A stretch of 36,839 bases of DNA from a virus (IMGVR_UViG_3300042938_002323:1-36839), one strand, 5' to 3'. Numbered from the stretch's first letter, positions 8,192-16,107 are shown. Numbers and translations are program-made. The notes: a model not told the origin generated them from the letters alone.

Positions 8192-8584
8192 ATGCCTGCA
8201 ATGAAAATGTACCACGAAACAGATCCTCGAGAGCTGCTCGTTGAGCAGGTTGGAGACATTTCTGATTTTGAATTGTTCAACAACCAAGTTCTTGTTGCGC
8301 TTTATCTCCGACCAAAGATAACAAAAAGCGGAATTATTTTGACTGATCAAACGGTCGACGAAGATATTTATCAAAGCAAGGTTGGCCTCGTGCTTAAAAA
8401 AGGCCCGACCGCTTTCCAAGACGAAGAAGGTCAATGGTTCAAAGAAGTAACCATTAATGAAGGCGATTGGCTCGTTTCTCGAGCATCGGACGGCTGGACA
8501 ATCACGATAAATAGCGTTCCTTGCAAAATTTTGAATGATGTCAATGTCAAAGGTCGCATTTTAGATGTCGATCAAGTTTGGTAA
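8192..8584 (+). CDS. GroES-like (Cpn10-type) phage co-chaperonin
   Basis: This 130-aa protein has the Cpn10 barrel pattern: NNQVLVALYLRP, TKSGIILTDQT, a variable loop, YQSKVGLVLKKGP, then INEGDWLVSRASDGWTI and a C-terminal KILNDVNVKGRILDVDQVW. The TKSGIIL segment sits where GroES has its GroEL-binding mobile loop. Phage versions such as T4 gp31 replace or support host GroES in capsid-protein folding; here the host GroEL would be the partner, since no GroEL gene is in the window. The ATG at 8192 follows AGAGGGG at 8176-8182. An in-frame TTG at 8156 would overlap the upstream gene and is less likely. It lies just before the scaffold candidate and ahead of the capsid gene. Confidence 0.83.
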   Translation: MPAMKMYHETDPRELLVEQVGDISDFELFNNQVLVALYLRPKITKSGIILTDQTVDEDIYQSKVGLVLKKGPTAFQDEEGQWFKEVTINEGDWLVSRASDGWTITINSVPCKILNDVNVKGRILDVDQVW

Positions 8585-8593
8585 GGAGCCAAA

Positions 8594-9493
8594 ATGTCAG
8601 AAAACGATAAAAATGATATTGAGTTGGTGCTTGAACCGCTCGAGAATGAAGTCCCAGCTGAAGAAATTCAGGTGGAAAAAGATGAAGAGCCTGTAAGAGA
8701 GGAAATTTCGGCTGAGGACGGCATTCGAGAGCTGAAATTCAAGCTCGAGGAAGAGCGTCAGGCTCGTTTGGACGCTGAAAGGCGGATGAAACAGGCCTCG
8801 GAACAGGCAACTGCTGCCAAAAGCGAGGTCGATGACACAAATCTCCGACTGATTGACAACGCAATTGACACGGTGAAGTCAAATCAGCTCGTGTTGAAGC
8901 GTTCTTACGCAGATGCGCTCTCATCCGGCGACCATGAAGCGGCTGCTGACATCCAAATGCAGATGTCGGAGACCTCTGCACAGAAAATGCAGCTTGAACA
9001 AGGCCGCACTGCTTACGAAAACAGAGTAAAGGAGCTGAAAAACCAGCCTCAAGCTCCCTCCGACCCCGTCGAAGCTCTTGCTTCTCAGCTTTCGGGACGT
9101 TCTGCGGACTGGGTTAGGTCTCATCCGGAGTATGCAACAAACCCTCGCCTCTATCAGAAGATGATTGCGGCCCACAACCTCGCGGTTGCGGACGGGATCG
9201 AGGCTGATTCGGACGATTACTTCAATACGATTGAAGATACGTTGAAAATTCAGTCGCGTCGTTTCGTTCAACAAGAGGATTCTGCCTTGTCAAGTGCTTC
9301 CGCCCCAACAGCTCGCCGCTCTGCACCCCCAGCAGCTCCCGTTTCGCGTTCTCCGACGACCAATTCCGGCACAAAGCCGAATGTTGTGCGTCTAAACTCT
9401 CAGGAACGTGAGATGGCAAGCATGATGGGTATGACAGATCAGGAATATGCCCGAAACAAAGCTGCCTTGATCAAAGAAGGCAAATTGAATTGA
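8594..9493 (+). CDS. Probable capsid scaffolding protein
   Basis: A 299-aa acidic protein. Residues ~45-85 and ~105-155 are heptad-like charged helix (KLEEERQARLDAERRMKQ). They are followed by DPVEALASQLSGRSADWVRSHPEYATNPRLYQKMIAAHNLA, a pattern I associate with head-assembly proteins upstream of phage capsid genes. The C-terminus is Ala/Pro/Ser-rich and ends in a short helical segment (QEREMASMMGMTDQEYARNKAALIKEG), typical of scaffold C-termini that contact the capsid protein. AAGGAG at 8583 precedes the ATG. Position between portal and capsid genes supports a scaffold. No protease active site is visible. Confidence 0.65.
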   Translation: MSENDKNDIELVLEPLENEVPAEEIQVEKDEEPVREEISAEDGIRELKFKLEEERQARLDAERRMKQASEQATAAKSEVDDTNLRLIDNAIDTVKSNQLVLKRSYADALSSGDHEAAADIQMQMSETSAQKMQLEQGRTAYENRVKELKNQPQAPSDPVEALASQLSGRSADWVRSHPEYATNPRLYQKMIAAHNLAVADGIEADSDDYFNTIEDTLKIQSRRFVQQEDSALSSASAPTARRSAPPAAPVSRSPTTNSGTKPNVVRLNSQEREMASMMGMTDQEYARNKAALIKEGKLN

Positions 9494-9507
9494 TTGGAGA
9501 GACCGAA

Positions 9508-10014
9508 ATGAAGAATGTTGAAACTGCAAATCGCCGTGAAGTTCGCCCATCGCTGCGTGAAGATGATTCGAGAACTTTGGCTGCGCAGCGTGCGGCGGAA
9601 ATCCGTGGCAATTCGTCCCCGTTCGATGATGGGGTGGATGAATTCGCGACGCCACCCGCTCCGGACGGCTGGTCTTATGAATGGAAACGCAAATCTTCGA
9701 TGAATATGGAAGACCTTTCGCATATGAACCATGTTCGGCGGATGGGCTGGACGCCTGTTCCGGTTGAACGGCATCCGGACATGATGCATGTTGGAGCGGA
9801 AGGTTCCATTGAAAGAAAAGGTATGCTTTTGATGGAGCGGCCTGAAGAAATCACGCTCGATGCTCGGGCGAAAGATTTGCTCATGGCTCGCCGTCAGGTG
9901 AAAATTAAAGAAGGCCAGCTTACATCCTCGGATGGATTGCTGGGCCGCGAAGACTCGAAATTGGCTCCGAAGCTCAAGAAGAGCTACGAGCCAATGCCGA
10001 TCCCGAACGATTGA
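9508..10014 (+). CDS. Conserved head-module protein of unknown function
   Basis: A 168-aa soluble, charged protein with PAPDGWSYEWKRKS and GWTPVPVERHPDMM near its middle, then LMERPEEITLDARAKDLLMARRQVK. I associate this aromatic-rich pattern with proteins found just upstream of capsid genes in uncultured aquatic phages, without a known role. The ATG at 9508 has TTGGAGAG upstream. An in-frame TTG at 9490 overlapping the previous stop is less convincing. It is the last gene before the terminator at 10021, so it closes the scaffold/co-chaperonin group. Confidence 0.72.
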   Translation: MKNVETANRREVRPSLREDDSRTLAAQRAAEIRGNSSPFDDGVDEFATPPAPDGWSYEWKRKSSMNMEDLSHMNHVRRMGWTPVPVERHPDMMHVGAEGSIERKGMLLMERPEEITLDARAKDLLMARRQVKIKEGQLTSSDGLLGREDSKLAPKLKKSYEPMPIPND

Positions 10015-10020
10015 TAATTG

Positions 10021-10056
10021 AAGGGGCAGAAAATAAAAACATCTGCCCCTTTTCAT
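10021..10056 (+). terminator. Rho-independent terminator
   Basis: AAGGGGCAGA (10021-10030) pairs with TCTGCCCCTT (10042-10051) across an 11-nt A-rich loop and is followed by a T-rich tail. It separates the head-assembly genes from the capsid genes. Confidence 0.85.
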
Positions 10057-10086
10057 TTGCAATTTTTCAGGCATAATACCCAATAG

Positions 10087-10142
10087 TCTTCCCTCGGTGT
10101 GGAAGATTCAATTTTGTCCCGTTTCACAGTCGCCTCGGTGTG
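10087..10142 (+). promoter_or_regulatory. Leader of capsid block: small hairpin and 10-bp direct repeat
   Basis: The 162 nt between the gene ending at 10014 and the start at 10177 hold the terminator, a hairpin TCTTCC/GGAAGA (10087-10092, 10101-10106), and CCTCGGTGTG repeated exactly at 10092-10101 and 10133-10142. No convincing sigma70 promoter was found. CATAAT at 10072 lacks a spaced -35. The repeat may mark a phage-specific promoter or regulator site, but this is a guess. Confidence 0.4.
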
Positions 10143-10176
10143 CGATGATGGAAACTCTCTGAGAGGAGAACCCGTC

Positions 10177-10809
10177 ATGGCAAATACTGCAGCCTATAAC
10201 GGTTTTAAGGAATACTTTGGGAGTTCAGGCGGCGCACCGACATTTTCCGTGTCGACTCGTCGTGTTGCTTCCACGGCCTCAACGGCCATCTACACTGGCG
10301 ACCCAATCACCCCAGTCGCGGGTACGGGCGCAGCAACGGGCTATGTTGTATCTGCGGCAAACGGCACACAGCCAATCGCAGGCATCTTTGTCGGTTGCAA
10401 ATACCTCAACACCTCACTCGGTCGTACCGTATGGTCACCATACTGGCCTGGATCTGGCGCAACTGGCGACGTTGAAGCATATGTTATTGCTGATCCTGCC
10501 GCACGCTTCGTCGTTCAAACAAGCTTCGCAGGTGCACCAATGACTGGCACAGCGACCACGATGACTTCTGGCATCATTGGTCAGTATGCTACGTTCGCTC
10601 GTGGCACTGGCAGCACAGCAACCGGACAGTCCGGCGCATATGTTGATGGCGTCAGCACGACAATCACCTCACCTTTCATCATCGTTGATTACGCAATCAG
10701 CTTCGGTAACGGTGGCGATCCAACAACGCAGTACTGCAACGTTGTCGTTGGCTTCAATAACGAAGTCTGGCGCTCAAACGGTGCTGGCCCTGCTAGCATC
10801 AACGCTTAA
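10177..10809 (+). CDS. Probable capsid decoration or accessory head protein
   Basis: A 210-aa Gly/Ala/Thr-rich, probably all-beta protein with no charged helices. NGFKEYFGSSGG opens it, then IYTGDPITPVAGTG, AGIFVGCKYLN and WSPYWPGSGATGDVEAYVIADP, a beta-barrel-like pattern I associate with the gene immediately before the capsid gene in related phages. High expression is likely, given a strong GAGAGGAGAA ribosome site before the ATG at 10177. An upstream in-frame ATG at 10099 would add 26 residues but lies in the repeat-bearing leader and has a poor site. Decoration, cementing or minor capsid roles all remain possible. Confidence 0.7.
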   Translation: MANTAAYNGFKEYFGSSGGAPTFSVSTRRVASTASTAIYTGDPITPVAGTGAATGYVVSAANGTQPIAGIFVGCKYLNTSLGRTVWSPYWPGSGATGDVEAYVIADPAARFVVQTSFAGAPMTGTATTMTSGIIGQYATFARGTGSTATGQSGAYVDGVSTTITSPFIIVDYAISFGNGGDPTTQYCNVVVGFNNEVWRSNGAGPASINA

Positions 10810-10822
10810 GGAGTGAGCAATC

Positions 10823-11737
10823 ATGGCTGTTAATCTCTCACAGATCAAGGATCTCCTCCTTCCTGGCCTTCGCGGTGTCGAAGGCAAGTACGAGATGATC
10901 CCGTCCCAGTACGACAAGATCTTCACAAAGCACGATTCGAAAATGGCTCTCGAGCGTACCGCTGAAATGCGTTACCTCGGCCTTGCGCAGCTGAAGACCG
11001 AAGGTGGTCAGACTGCATTCGATAATGGTGCTGGTGAACGGTTTATCTACAACCAAGAGCACACTGAAATCGCTCTTGGCTATGCGATCACCCGCAAGGC
11101 GATCGACGACAACCTCTACAAGACACAGTTCCAGCCATCCAACCTCGGTCTGACGCAATCTTTCCATCAGACCAAGGAAATCTATGGCGCGAACCTCTTG
11201 AACACAGCAACGACCTACAACGCTGCAATTGGCGGTGACGGTGTGGCACTTTGCTCCACGTCTCATCCGATTGACGGCGGCACAGTCGCAAACACCCCAA
11301 CCACTCAGGTTGATCTCAACGAAGCCACGCTCCTGAACGCGATGATCTCGATCCGGACGAACTTCAAAGATCAGGCTGGCTTGAAGGTATTTGCACGTGG
11401 TCGCAAGCTCATCGTTCCTCCTCAGCTTGAGCCAGTCGCAATTCGTTTGACGAAGACCGAACTGCGTCCAGGTACTGCGGACAACGATGTGAACGCGATC
11501 ATGACAACGGCTGGCGGTCTCAGCGAAGGCTACATGGTTAACGACTTCCTCACCTCCGCTTATGCTTGGTTCTTGCTGACCAACATTGACGGTCTGTCGT
11601 ACATGGAACGTATCAAGTTCGAAACCGATATGCAGGTTGACTTCGTTACTGACAACCTGTTGGTCAAGGGCTACGAGCGTTATTCCTTCGGTTACTACAA
11701 CTGGCGTTCGATCTTCGGCTCATTCCCAACCTCGTAA
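10823..11737 (+). CDS. Major capsid protein (HK97 fold, Mu gpT-like)
   Basis: A 304-aa protein with the expected features: N-terminal LLLPGLRGVEGKYEMIPSQYDKIF; an extended arm with helix (ERFIYNQEHTEIALGYAITRKAIDDN); CSTSHPIDGGTVAN around residue 140; and the diagnostic KLIVPPQLEPVAIRL near 197-211, matching the Mu gpT-type signature. The end (TDMQVDFVTDNLLVKGYERYSFGYYNWRSIFG) fits the capsid A-domain. AAGGAG lies 12 nt before the ATG at 10823. It sits between two Gly/Thr-rich surface-type proteins. There is no long N-terminal delta domain, consistent with a separate scaffold gene. Confidence 0.9.
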   Translation: MAVNLSQIKDLLLPGLRGVEGKYEMIPSQYDKIFTKHDSKMALERTAEMRYLGLAQLKTEGGQTAFDNGAGERFIYNQEHTEIALGYAITRKAIDDNLYKTQFQPSNLGLTQSFHQTKEIYGANLLNTATTYNAAIGGDGVALCSTSHPIDGGTVANTPTTQVDLNEATLLNAMISIRTNFKDQAGLKVFARGRKLIVPPQLEPVAIRLTKTELRPGTADNDVNAIMTTAGGLSEGYMVNDFLTSAYAWFLLTNIDGLSYMERIKFETDMQVDFVTDNLLVKGYERYSFGYYNWRSIFGSFPTS

Positions 11738-11755
11738 TCCACAGGAGACTGCAAC

Positions 11756-12973
11756 ATGGCATTATCAGCATTCTCTGGTCCCGTAATTTCCTTTGGTCAG
11801 AACACCATTGGCAACACGACGGATTACAATCCTGATCTTGGCCCATCCCTCTTTTGGGGTGGGACAGGCATCATGGATCCCCGTCCAAACTTCAGCTACG
11901 TTCCAGGCTCTGGCTCTGGAACGGCAGCTTGCGGTTTCTTGGGGACAGCGGGAATCATCACGTATGATTACAACCCAACTGTAGCGGCGACTGCGGCAAT
12001 CTCCGCAGCTGCTGCCGCAACAATCAATACACCAGCGACTCTTGTTTCGGCAAATTCGGCGACAACAGGCGTGGCAGTTGCTCAGGCGATCACTCGCTCG
12101 GACACTGGCGTGGCGGTTACTGGACTTCTGGCTCTCGATGCTTGCACACAGGTTAGCGGTTACATCTCGAATGGCACTAGCGGAACAGCTGGTAACATTT
12201 TGGTTGTTTCCACTGCCTCGTCAGCGATCCTCGCGACTGGCATGATTATCTCCGGCACAGGGATCACCACAGGCACGCAAATTTTGGGTCCAGGCCCAAC
12301 ATTGAACGTGACAAACGGTGCTCAAGGTTCTGGGCTCACTGGCACATACTACGTCAGTGGAGCAAATCAGGCAGCAGGAACGAGTGGTTCCCCTGTTACG
12401 ATCACTGCAACGGTTAGCAATTCGACAAATGATGGTGTTGCAAATTCCCGCTTTGGCTTCGGCCAGTCGGACACCATTCAGTTGTGGAACCCGCAAGCTC
12501 TCAGTGCTCGCAACGTGGTTATCACTCCATCGTCTGCAAGCGCGGCAATCAACTGGACAGTTAGTGGCTACGATGTTTACGGATATCCAATGTCCGAAGT
12601 CATCGCAACTGCAGCTGACTCGACGGCTGTCGCTGGCAACAAGGCGTTCAAGTACATCACCTCGGTCACTCCGAGCGCGACGTCCACTGGAACGCATGCT
12701 GTCGGAACTGGCACAAAGTTTGGTTTTGCTCTTCGCACGGATACGTTTGGCGATGTTCTCGTCAACTATTCGGCAAGTCTCAATCCTGCTTTGATCACGG
12801 CAAATACAAACTATGTTGCAGCGGTAAAGACCTACGCAACAACGGCAACTGGTGACGTTCGCGGTACTTACACCTCGACGGCGGCTGTTGCCAACCGTTT
12901 TGTATTCCGTCAGTTCCCAGGTCTTGAAAATGTCGGGTCAATCACTGGCCTGTTCGGCGCAACGCAAGCATAA
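11756..12973 (+). CDS. Gly/Ala/Thr-rich virion surface protein with inserted fibre-type domain
   Basis: A 405-aa all-beta protein. The N-terminus (YNPDLGPSLFWGGTGIMDPRPNF) and C-terminal ~180 residues (FGFGQSDTIQLWNPQALSARNVVI ... QFPGLENVGSITGL) look like a conserved body. Residues ~143-220 (LATGMIISGTGITTGTQI, then LTGTYYVSGANQ and VTITA) resemble a short beta domain common in phage fibres, apparently inserted into the body. An AGGAGA site precedes the ATG. Its place right after the capsid gene suggests a head fibre or large decoration protein rather than a tail fibre, but that is inference. The low Cys and charge content agrees with an extracellular structural role. Confidence 0.72.
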   Translation: MALSAFSGPVISFGQNTIGNTTDYNPDLGPSLFWGGTGIMDPRPNFSYVPGSGSGTAACGFLGTAGIITYDYNPTVAATAAISAAAAATINTPATLVSANSATTGVAVAQAITRSDTGVAVTGLLALDACTQVSGYISNGTSGTAGNILVVSTASSAILATGMIISGTGITTGTQILGPGPTLNVTNGAQGSGLTGTYYVSGANQAAGTSGSPVTITATVSNSTNDGVANSRFGFGQSDTIQLWNPQALSARNVVITPSSASAAINWTVSGYDVYGYPMSEVIATAADSTAVAGNKAFKYITSVTPSATSTGTHAVGTGTKFGFALRTDTFGDVLVNYSASLNPALITANTNYVAAVKTYATTATGDVRGTYTSTAAVANRFVFRQFPGLENVGSITGLFGATQA

Positions 12974-12984
12974 GGATCGACACC

Positions 12985-13260
12985 ATGAAGGGTCGTAAGG
13001 GTAATATGGACTCCCCTAAGAGAGGGGTTGTCGCGATGGACAAGGCTCCATCAGACGTTTATGAAGGTGGTTCTTCGAACGTTGTGAAGGAAGCCAAGGC
13101 CAAGAAGCATGGCGGCAAGGCGGAAGGCATGAAGGCGATGCACCGCGCTGACCGCAAGCCTCGCAAGGCTGGTGGACGCACAGGTTCGAACATGAACCCG
13201 CTCTCGTCTGCGCATTCCGGCACGGCTCCAAAGGGCCGCTCTGGCATGCAAATGAACTAA
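12985..13260 (+). CDS. Small basic protein sharing the GGK/GGR motif
   Basis: A 91-aa very basic protein containing KKHGGKAEGMKAMHRADRK and, right after it, PRKAGGRTGS. The HGGKAEGMKAMHRADRKPR stretch matches DGMKAADRADRMPRKSGGR in the protein at 6578, so the two share a domain even though they lie 6 kb apart. No fold can be assigned; most of it looks disordered. It follows the surface protein by 11 nt and is the last gene before the UUCG terminator, so it belongs to the capsid transcript. A role in binding packaged DNA or joining internal proteins to the shell is speculative. Confidence 0.72.
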   Translation: MKGRKGNMDSPKRGVVAMDKAPSDVYEGGSSNVVKEAKAKKHGGKAEGMKAMHRADRKPRKAGGRTGSNMNPLSSAHSGTAPKGRSGMQMN

Positions 13261-13266
13261 AAAGTC

Positions 13267-13292
13267 GGGGGAGCTTCGGCTCCCCCTTCTCC
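13267..13292 (+). terminator. Rho-independent terminator with UUCG tetraloop
   Basis: GGGGGAGC (13267-13274), loop TTCG, GCTCCCCC (13279-13286), then TTCTCCTT. It is very stable and likely limits read-through from the capsid genes. Confidence 0.88.
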
Positions 13293-13311
13293 TTCAACCT
13301 TGGGGTTTCGC

Positions 13312-13542
13312 ATGACGCTCAAAAAGTATCAAAATCCTGAAGGTGGTTTGAATGAGCGCGGCAGAGCAGCAGCTCGCGCCGAAGGTCACAACCTGAAAGC
13401 TCCGACCAAAGATGCGGACAATCCGCGCCATAAATCATTTTGTGAGCGCATGACTGGCATGAAACGTAAAATGACAGGTGCTGCCACTGCCGCTGATCCT
13501 GATAGTCGGATCAATAAATCTCTCAGGAAATGGGGCTGTTAA
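13312..13542 (+). CDS. Small conserved phage protein (KSFCERM / SRINKSLRKW type)
   Basis: A 76-aa basic protein with EGGLNERGRAAARAEGHNLKAP, then RHKSFCERMTGMKRKM and DPDSRINKSLRKW. This three-part pattern belongs to a widespread phage/plasmid family of unknown function; I believe it is DUF6321, but cannot confirm the accession here. Two cysteines (in KSFCERM and at the C-terminus) are present. The ATG at 13312 is preferred over a TTG at 13300; the ribosome site (TTGGGG) is modest. It is the first gene after the terminator, and its last codons overlap a possible start of the next gene. Confidence 0.8.
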   Translation: MTLKKYQNPEGGLNERGRAAARAEGHNLKAPTKDADNPRHKSFCERMTGMKRKMTGAATAADPDSRINKSLRKWGC

Positions 13543-13544
13543 TT

Positions 13545-13871
13545 ATGGCAACGAGCAACATCAGTTACACTTTAACTGGAACGGGAACTAGCCCGATTTA
13601 TGCTGCTGATTATTATCAAGTTCCGTTCAACATCGGCGTTGGCGTTTCTTTTTCGGTTACGGCTTCATATACCGTTGAATTTACGTTTGATGACATCACT
13701 GCCGAGGGCTATGTGGCGTCGTCTGGAACTTGGTTCACGGATGCAACATTCGGCTCTGCAACCACCAAAAAGGCTGCGTCATTGACAATCCCATGCCGTG
13801 GGGTTCGGCTCAATGTTTCCGCAAGTGGCGGCACAGCAACAATGCAAATTCAACAAGCCGGAGAGCGCTAA
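13545..13871 (+). CDS. Small beta-rich virion protein
   Basis: A 108-aa protein of alternating hydrophobic and Thr/Ser residues (VPFNIGVGVSFSVTASYTVEFTFDDITAEGYVASSGTWF), consistent with a beta sandwich. CRGVRLNVSASGGTATMQI near the end resembles small head or tail surface proteins. I chose the ATG at 13545, two bases after the previous stop, with GGGG at 13532 as ribosome site. The ATG at 13530 lies inside the previous gene and would add five residues. It is immediately followed by another beta-rich structural gene, so both are probably virion components. No named family recognised. Confidence 0.65.
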   Translation: MATSNISYTLTGTGTSPIYAADYYQVPFNIGVGVSFSVTASYTVEFTFDDITAEGYVASSGTWFTDATFGSATTKKAASLTIPCRGVRLNVSASGGTATMQIQQAGER

Positions 13872-13872
13872 C

Positions 13873-14664
13873 ATGGTCAGCGGCGTCACAACTTGGTCAA
13901 TTACGCAAAATGGTCGTTATGAACCGTTTGAATTTCAGGTTGCGCGTGGGCAGATCACTGGTCATATAGCTATCACTGTGTTTGGCTACAATGCCGACAT
14001 TGACACGGATGAAGAAACAATCTGGCCTTATGGTGGTATTCAGCCTCATCCGGCTACAGCATTATCCATGAAGGTCAGTTCAGACGACGCCGATGACAAT
14101 GCTACCGGAAATGGCGCAAGGACTGTTTTTGTTGAGGGGCTGGACGCTGATTATAACTCAATTTCAGAAACTGTGATCTTGAATGGTCAAACGGCAGTTC
14201 TGACGGTTAATTCATACCTCCGCATAAATGAGGCTTATGTTGCTTCTGCTGGAACGAGCAACGGGGCAGAGGGCGATATCTATTTTGGCACAGGAAATGT
14301 TACGGCGGGTGTTCCTGCTACTGTGTATGACATTATCAAGTTTAATTATAACACCCGTGTTACGGGTCATTACACAGTCCCTGCTGGCTACACGGCGTAC
14401 ATGGATGCCGGATCTATTACGGTCGGGCAGACGGGAACATCTAACCCCGTGTCTGGCAGATTGGTGGTAACTGGGACAAACAATATTCGTATCAATAAAG
14501 CCATTGTTACATTGAACACGGGAAATGTTCCTTATCCATTTCTTTTCCCGCTTCAGATTCCGGAAAAAACCGACATAGAAGCCGTTGGTCAGGGTGGTGG
14601 CACAAACAATAGGATGTCGTCGTACTTCAACATTGTTCTTGTTAAAAACGATGGGGCACTCTGA
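13873..14664 (+). CDS. Conserved structural protein (marine podovirus type)
   Basis: A 263-aa beta-rich protein. Motifs include IWPYGGIQPHPATALSMKVSSDDADDNATGNGARTV, VEGLDADYNSISETVILNGQTAV and YLRINEAYVASAGTSNGAEGDIYFG. I associate this pattern with virion structural proteins of cyanophage-like and other aquatic podoviruses. The C-terminus contains SSYFNIVLVKN. The ATG at 13873 has a GGAGAG site; the frame is open further upstream from 13798, but that part overlaps the preceding gene. The stop overlaps the next ATG (TGATG). Its exact place in the virion is unknown; collar or tail-wall components are possible. Confidence 0.75.
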   Translation: MVSGVTTWSITQNGRYEPFEFQVARGQITGHIAITVFGYNADIDTDEETIWPYGGIQPHPATALSMKVSSDDADDNATGNGARTVFVEGLDADYNSISETVILNGQTAVLTVNSYLRINEAYVASAGTSNGAEGDIYFGTGNVTAGVPATVYDIIKFNYNTRVTGHYTVPAGYTAYMDAGSITVGQTGTSNPVSGRLVVTGTNNIRINKAIVTLNTGNVPYPFLFPLQIPEKTDIEAVGQGGGTNNRMSSYFNIVLVKNDGAL

Positions 14665-15383
14665 TGGCAACGAGCGGCACATACGCATTTAATCCGTCGC
14701 TCGGTGAGTTGACGCTTTATGCGTTCAACCTCTGCGAGGTGCGGAACACGGCAATTGTTCAAGAGCACATGGAATCGGCCCGTATGGCCTCCAACATGGT
14801 TCTGAGCAACTGGTCGAACCGTGGCGTGAACCTTTGGTGCGTTGATCTTATCACGGAGCCGTTGGTCGAGGGACAGTCGGTTTATGCTGTTGATCAAAAC
14901 ACCGTCATGGTTTTGGATGCTTATGTCCAGATCGACAACGGTGACGGCAACCCGATCGACCGCATCATCCTCCCTATCAGCCGCAGTGAATATGCGTCCT
15001 ACCCGAACAAAGAACAGCAAGGTTTCCCGACGACTTATTGGTTCGATCGGTTGATCTCGGCAAACCGTTCAACCGGATCGGCTGGCCCTTCGGTTACCAT
15101 TTGGCCTGTTCCGGACGGCACGAGCGCACAAAACCTGAAATATTATTGCGTCCGTCAAATTCAGGACAGCGCGTTGACAGACGGTCAAACGGTCGAGATC
15201 CCCTATTTGTGGATGGAGGCATATGCCTACGCGCTCGCGCAACGGCTCGCCATCATTTGGAACCCGCAGAAGGCAATGTTGCTGAAGCCATTGGCGGACG
15301 AGGCATATGCGGTTGCGGCAGAGCAAAACGTTGAACAAGCACAGCAGTATATCTCTCCAATGATTGCAGGGTACTTTAGGTGA
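14664..15383 (+). CDS. Head-tail adaptor-like protein (first copy)
   Basis: A 239-aa protein with a helical N-terminus (ELTLYAFNLCEVRNTAIVQEHMESARMASNMVLSNWSNRGVNLW), a beta middle (SVYAVDQNTVMVLDAYVQID, VTIWPVPDG) and helical C-terminus (PYLWMEAYAYALAQRLAIIWNP). This alpha-beta-alpha order with SNWSNRG.NLW is typical of podovirus head-tail connectors of the P22 gp4 / T7 gp11 kind, which join portal to nozzle. A second protein with similar layout is encoded at 23304. Start overlaps the previous stop (TGATG); its stop overlaps the next GTG start. Assignment to adaptor is by layout only. Confidence 0.65.
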   Translation: MATSGTYAFNPSLGELTLYAFNLCEVRNTAIVQEHMESARMASNMVLSNWSNRGVNLWCVDLITEPLVEGQSVYAVDQNTVMVLDAYVQIDNGDGNPIDRIILPISRSEYASYPNKEQQGFPTTYWFDRLISANRSTGSAGPSVTIWPVPDGTSAQNLKYYCVRQIQDSALTDGQTVEIPYLWMEAYAYALAQRLAIIWNPQKAMLLKPLADEAYAVAAEQNVEQAQQYISPMIAGYFR

Positions 15384-16105
15384 GACCTCATGGCCGCGCA
15401 GCAGTATCGTCGAGAAGCCCTCAAGCGTTCGCAATTTGCGATCGTTGCGGTTTTTTGTACAATCATTCGCGGCTTCAATGGCAGTTTGACTTCGCTGGCG
15501 CGAGCCTGATCAACAAACGGATCCTTGTTTGCAACTCTTGCAATGACACTCCGCAGAACCAACTCCGTGCGATCATTGTTCCTGCGGATCCGGTTCCAAT
15601 CCAGAACCCTCGTACGCAAGATTACGCCACGGCGGAAACCGACTTCATTGCGATCTCGGAGGCAACGGTTTACGACCCATTCACGGGCATTCCGATCCCG
15701 ACGACCACGAAAATCGTCAACGAGGACGGAACTTTTCCGAACACTCAAGTGCTCGGCCCACCAATAGGGCTTGATCAAAACGCAATTATGCCGTTAAATG
15801 GAACCGTTGAGTACGGAGTGATTTTGTCTCCGTTGTCCGTTATATCGACAGGGACGCGCACCGTGACCATGACTTTTTCTTCAGCTCACGGTTTGATTAC
15901 GAACAATCAGGTCGCTGTCAATGGGCTATCCAACAACAACGCAGATGGTTTTTACAGCGTCACGGTGGGCTCGGCAACGCAGTTCTCCTATCAGGCAAAC
16001 GTTGACATCGCGGCGGACAGCTTGCTTCAGTCAACAACGCTCGTGAAAACTGCGCTCGTTGGCCTCCCATACAATTACGCTCAAATACCTCAGACGGGGA
16101 TTTAA
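15380..16105 (+). CDS. Virion protein with N-terminal zinc ribbon
   Basis: A 241-aa protein. Residues ~20-54 hold ICDRCGF and LVCNSCND, two CxxC pairs about 30 residues apart, as in a zinc ribbon; after it come QNQLRAIIVPADPVPIQNPR and DYATAETDF, a pattern known to me from structural genes beside podovirus adaptors. Residues ~155-215 (VTMTFSSAHGLITNNQVAVNG, DGFYSVTVGSATQFSYQ) form a fibre-type beta domain. The GTG at 15380 overlaps the upstream TGA. MRPHGRAAVSSRSPQAFAICDRC leaves no room for a later start ahead of the first Cys pair. Probably a tail or collar component; the zinc may stabilise an interface. Confidence 0.72.
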   Translation: MRPHGRAAVSSRSPQAFAICDRCGFLYNHSRLQWQFDFAGASLINKRILVCNSCNDTPQNQLRAIIVPADPVPIQNPRTQDYATAETDFIAISEATVYDPFTGIPIPTTTKIVNEDGTFPNTQVLGPPIGLDQNAIMPLNGTVEYGVILSPLSVISTGTRTVTMTFSSAHGLITNNQVAVNGLSNNNADGFYSVTVGSATQFSYQANVDIAADSLLQSTTLVKTALVGLPYNYAQIPQTGI

Positions 16106-16107
16106 TC

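Noticed and set aside
10049-10077. Possible sigma70 promoter with CATAAT at 10072
   Set aside because: No -35-like hexamer is found at a 16-18 nt spacing; TTGCAA at 10057 is only 9 nt away.
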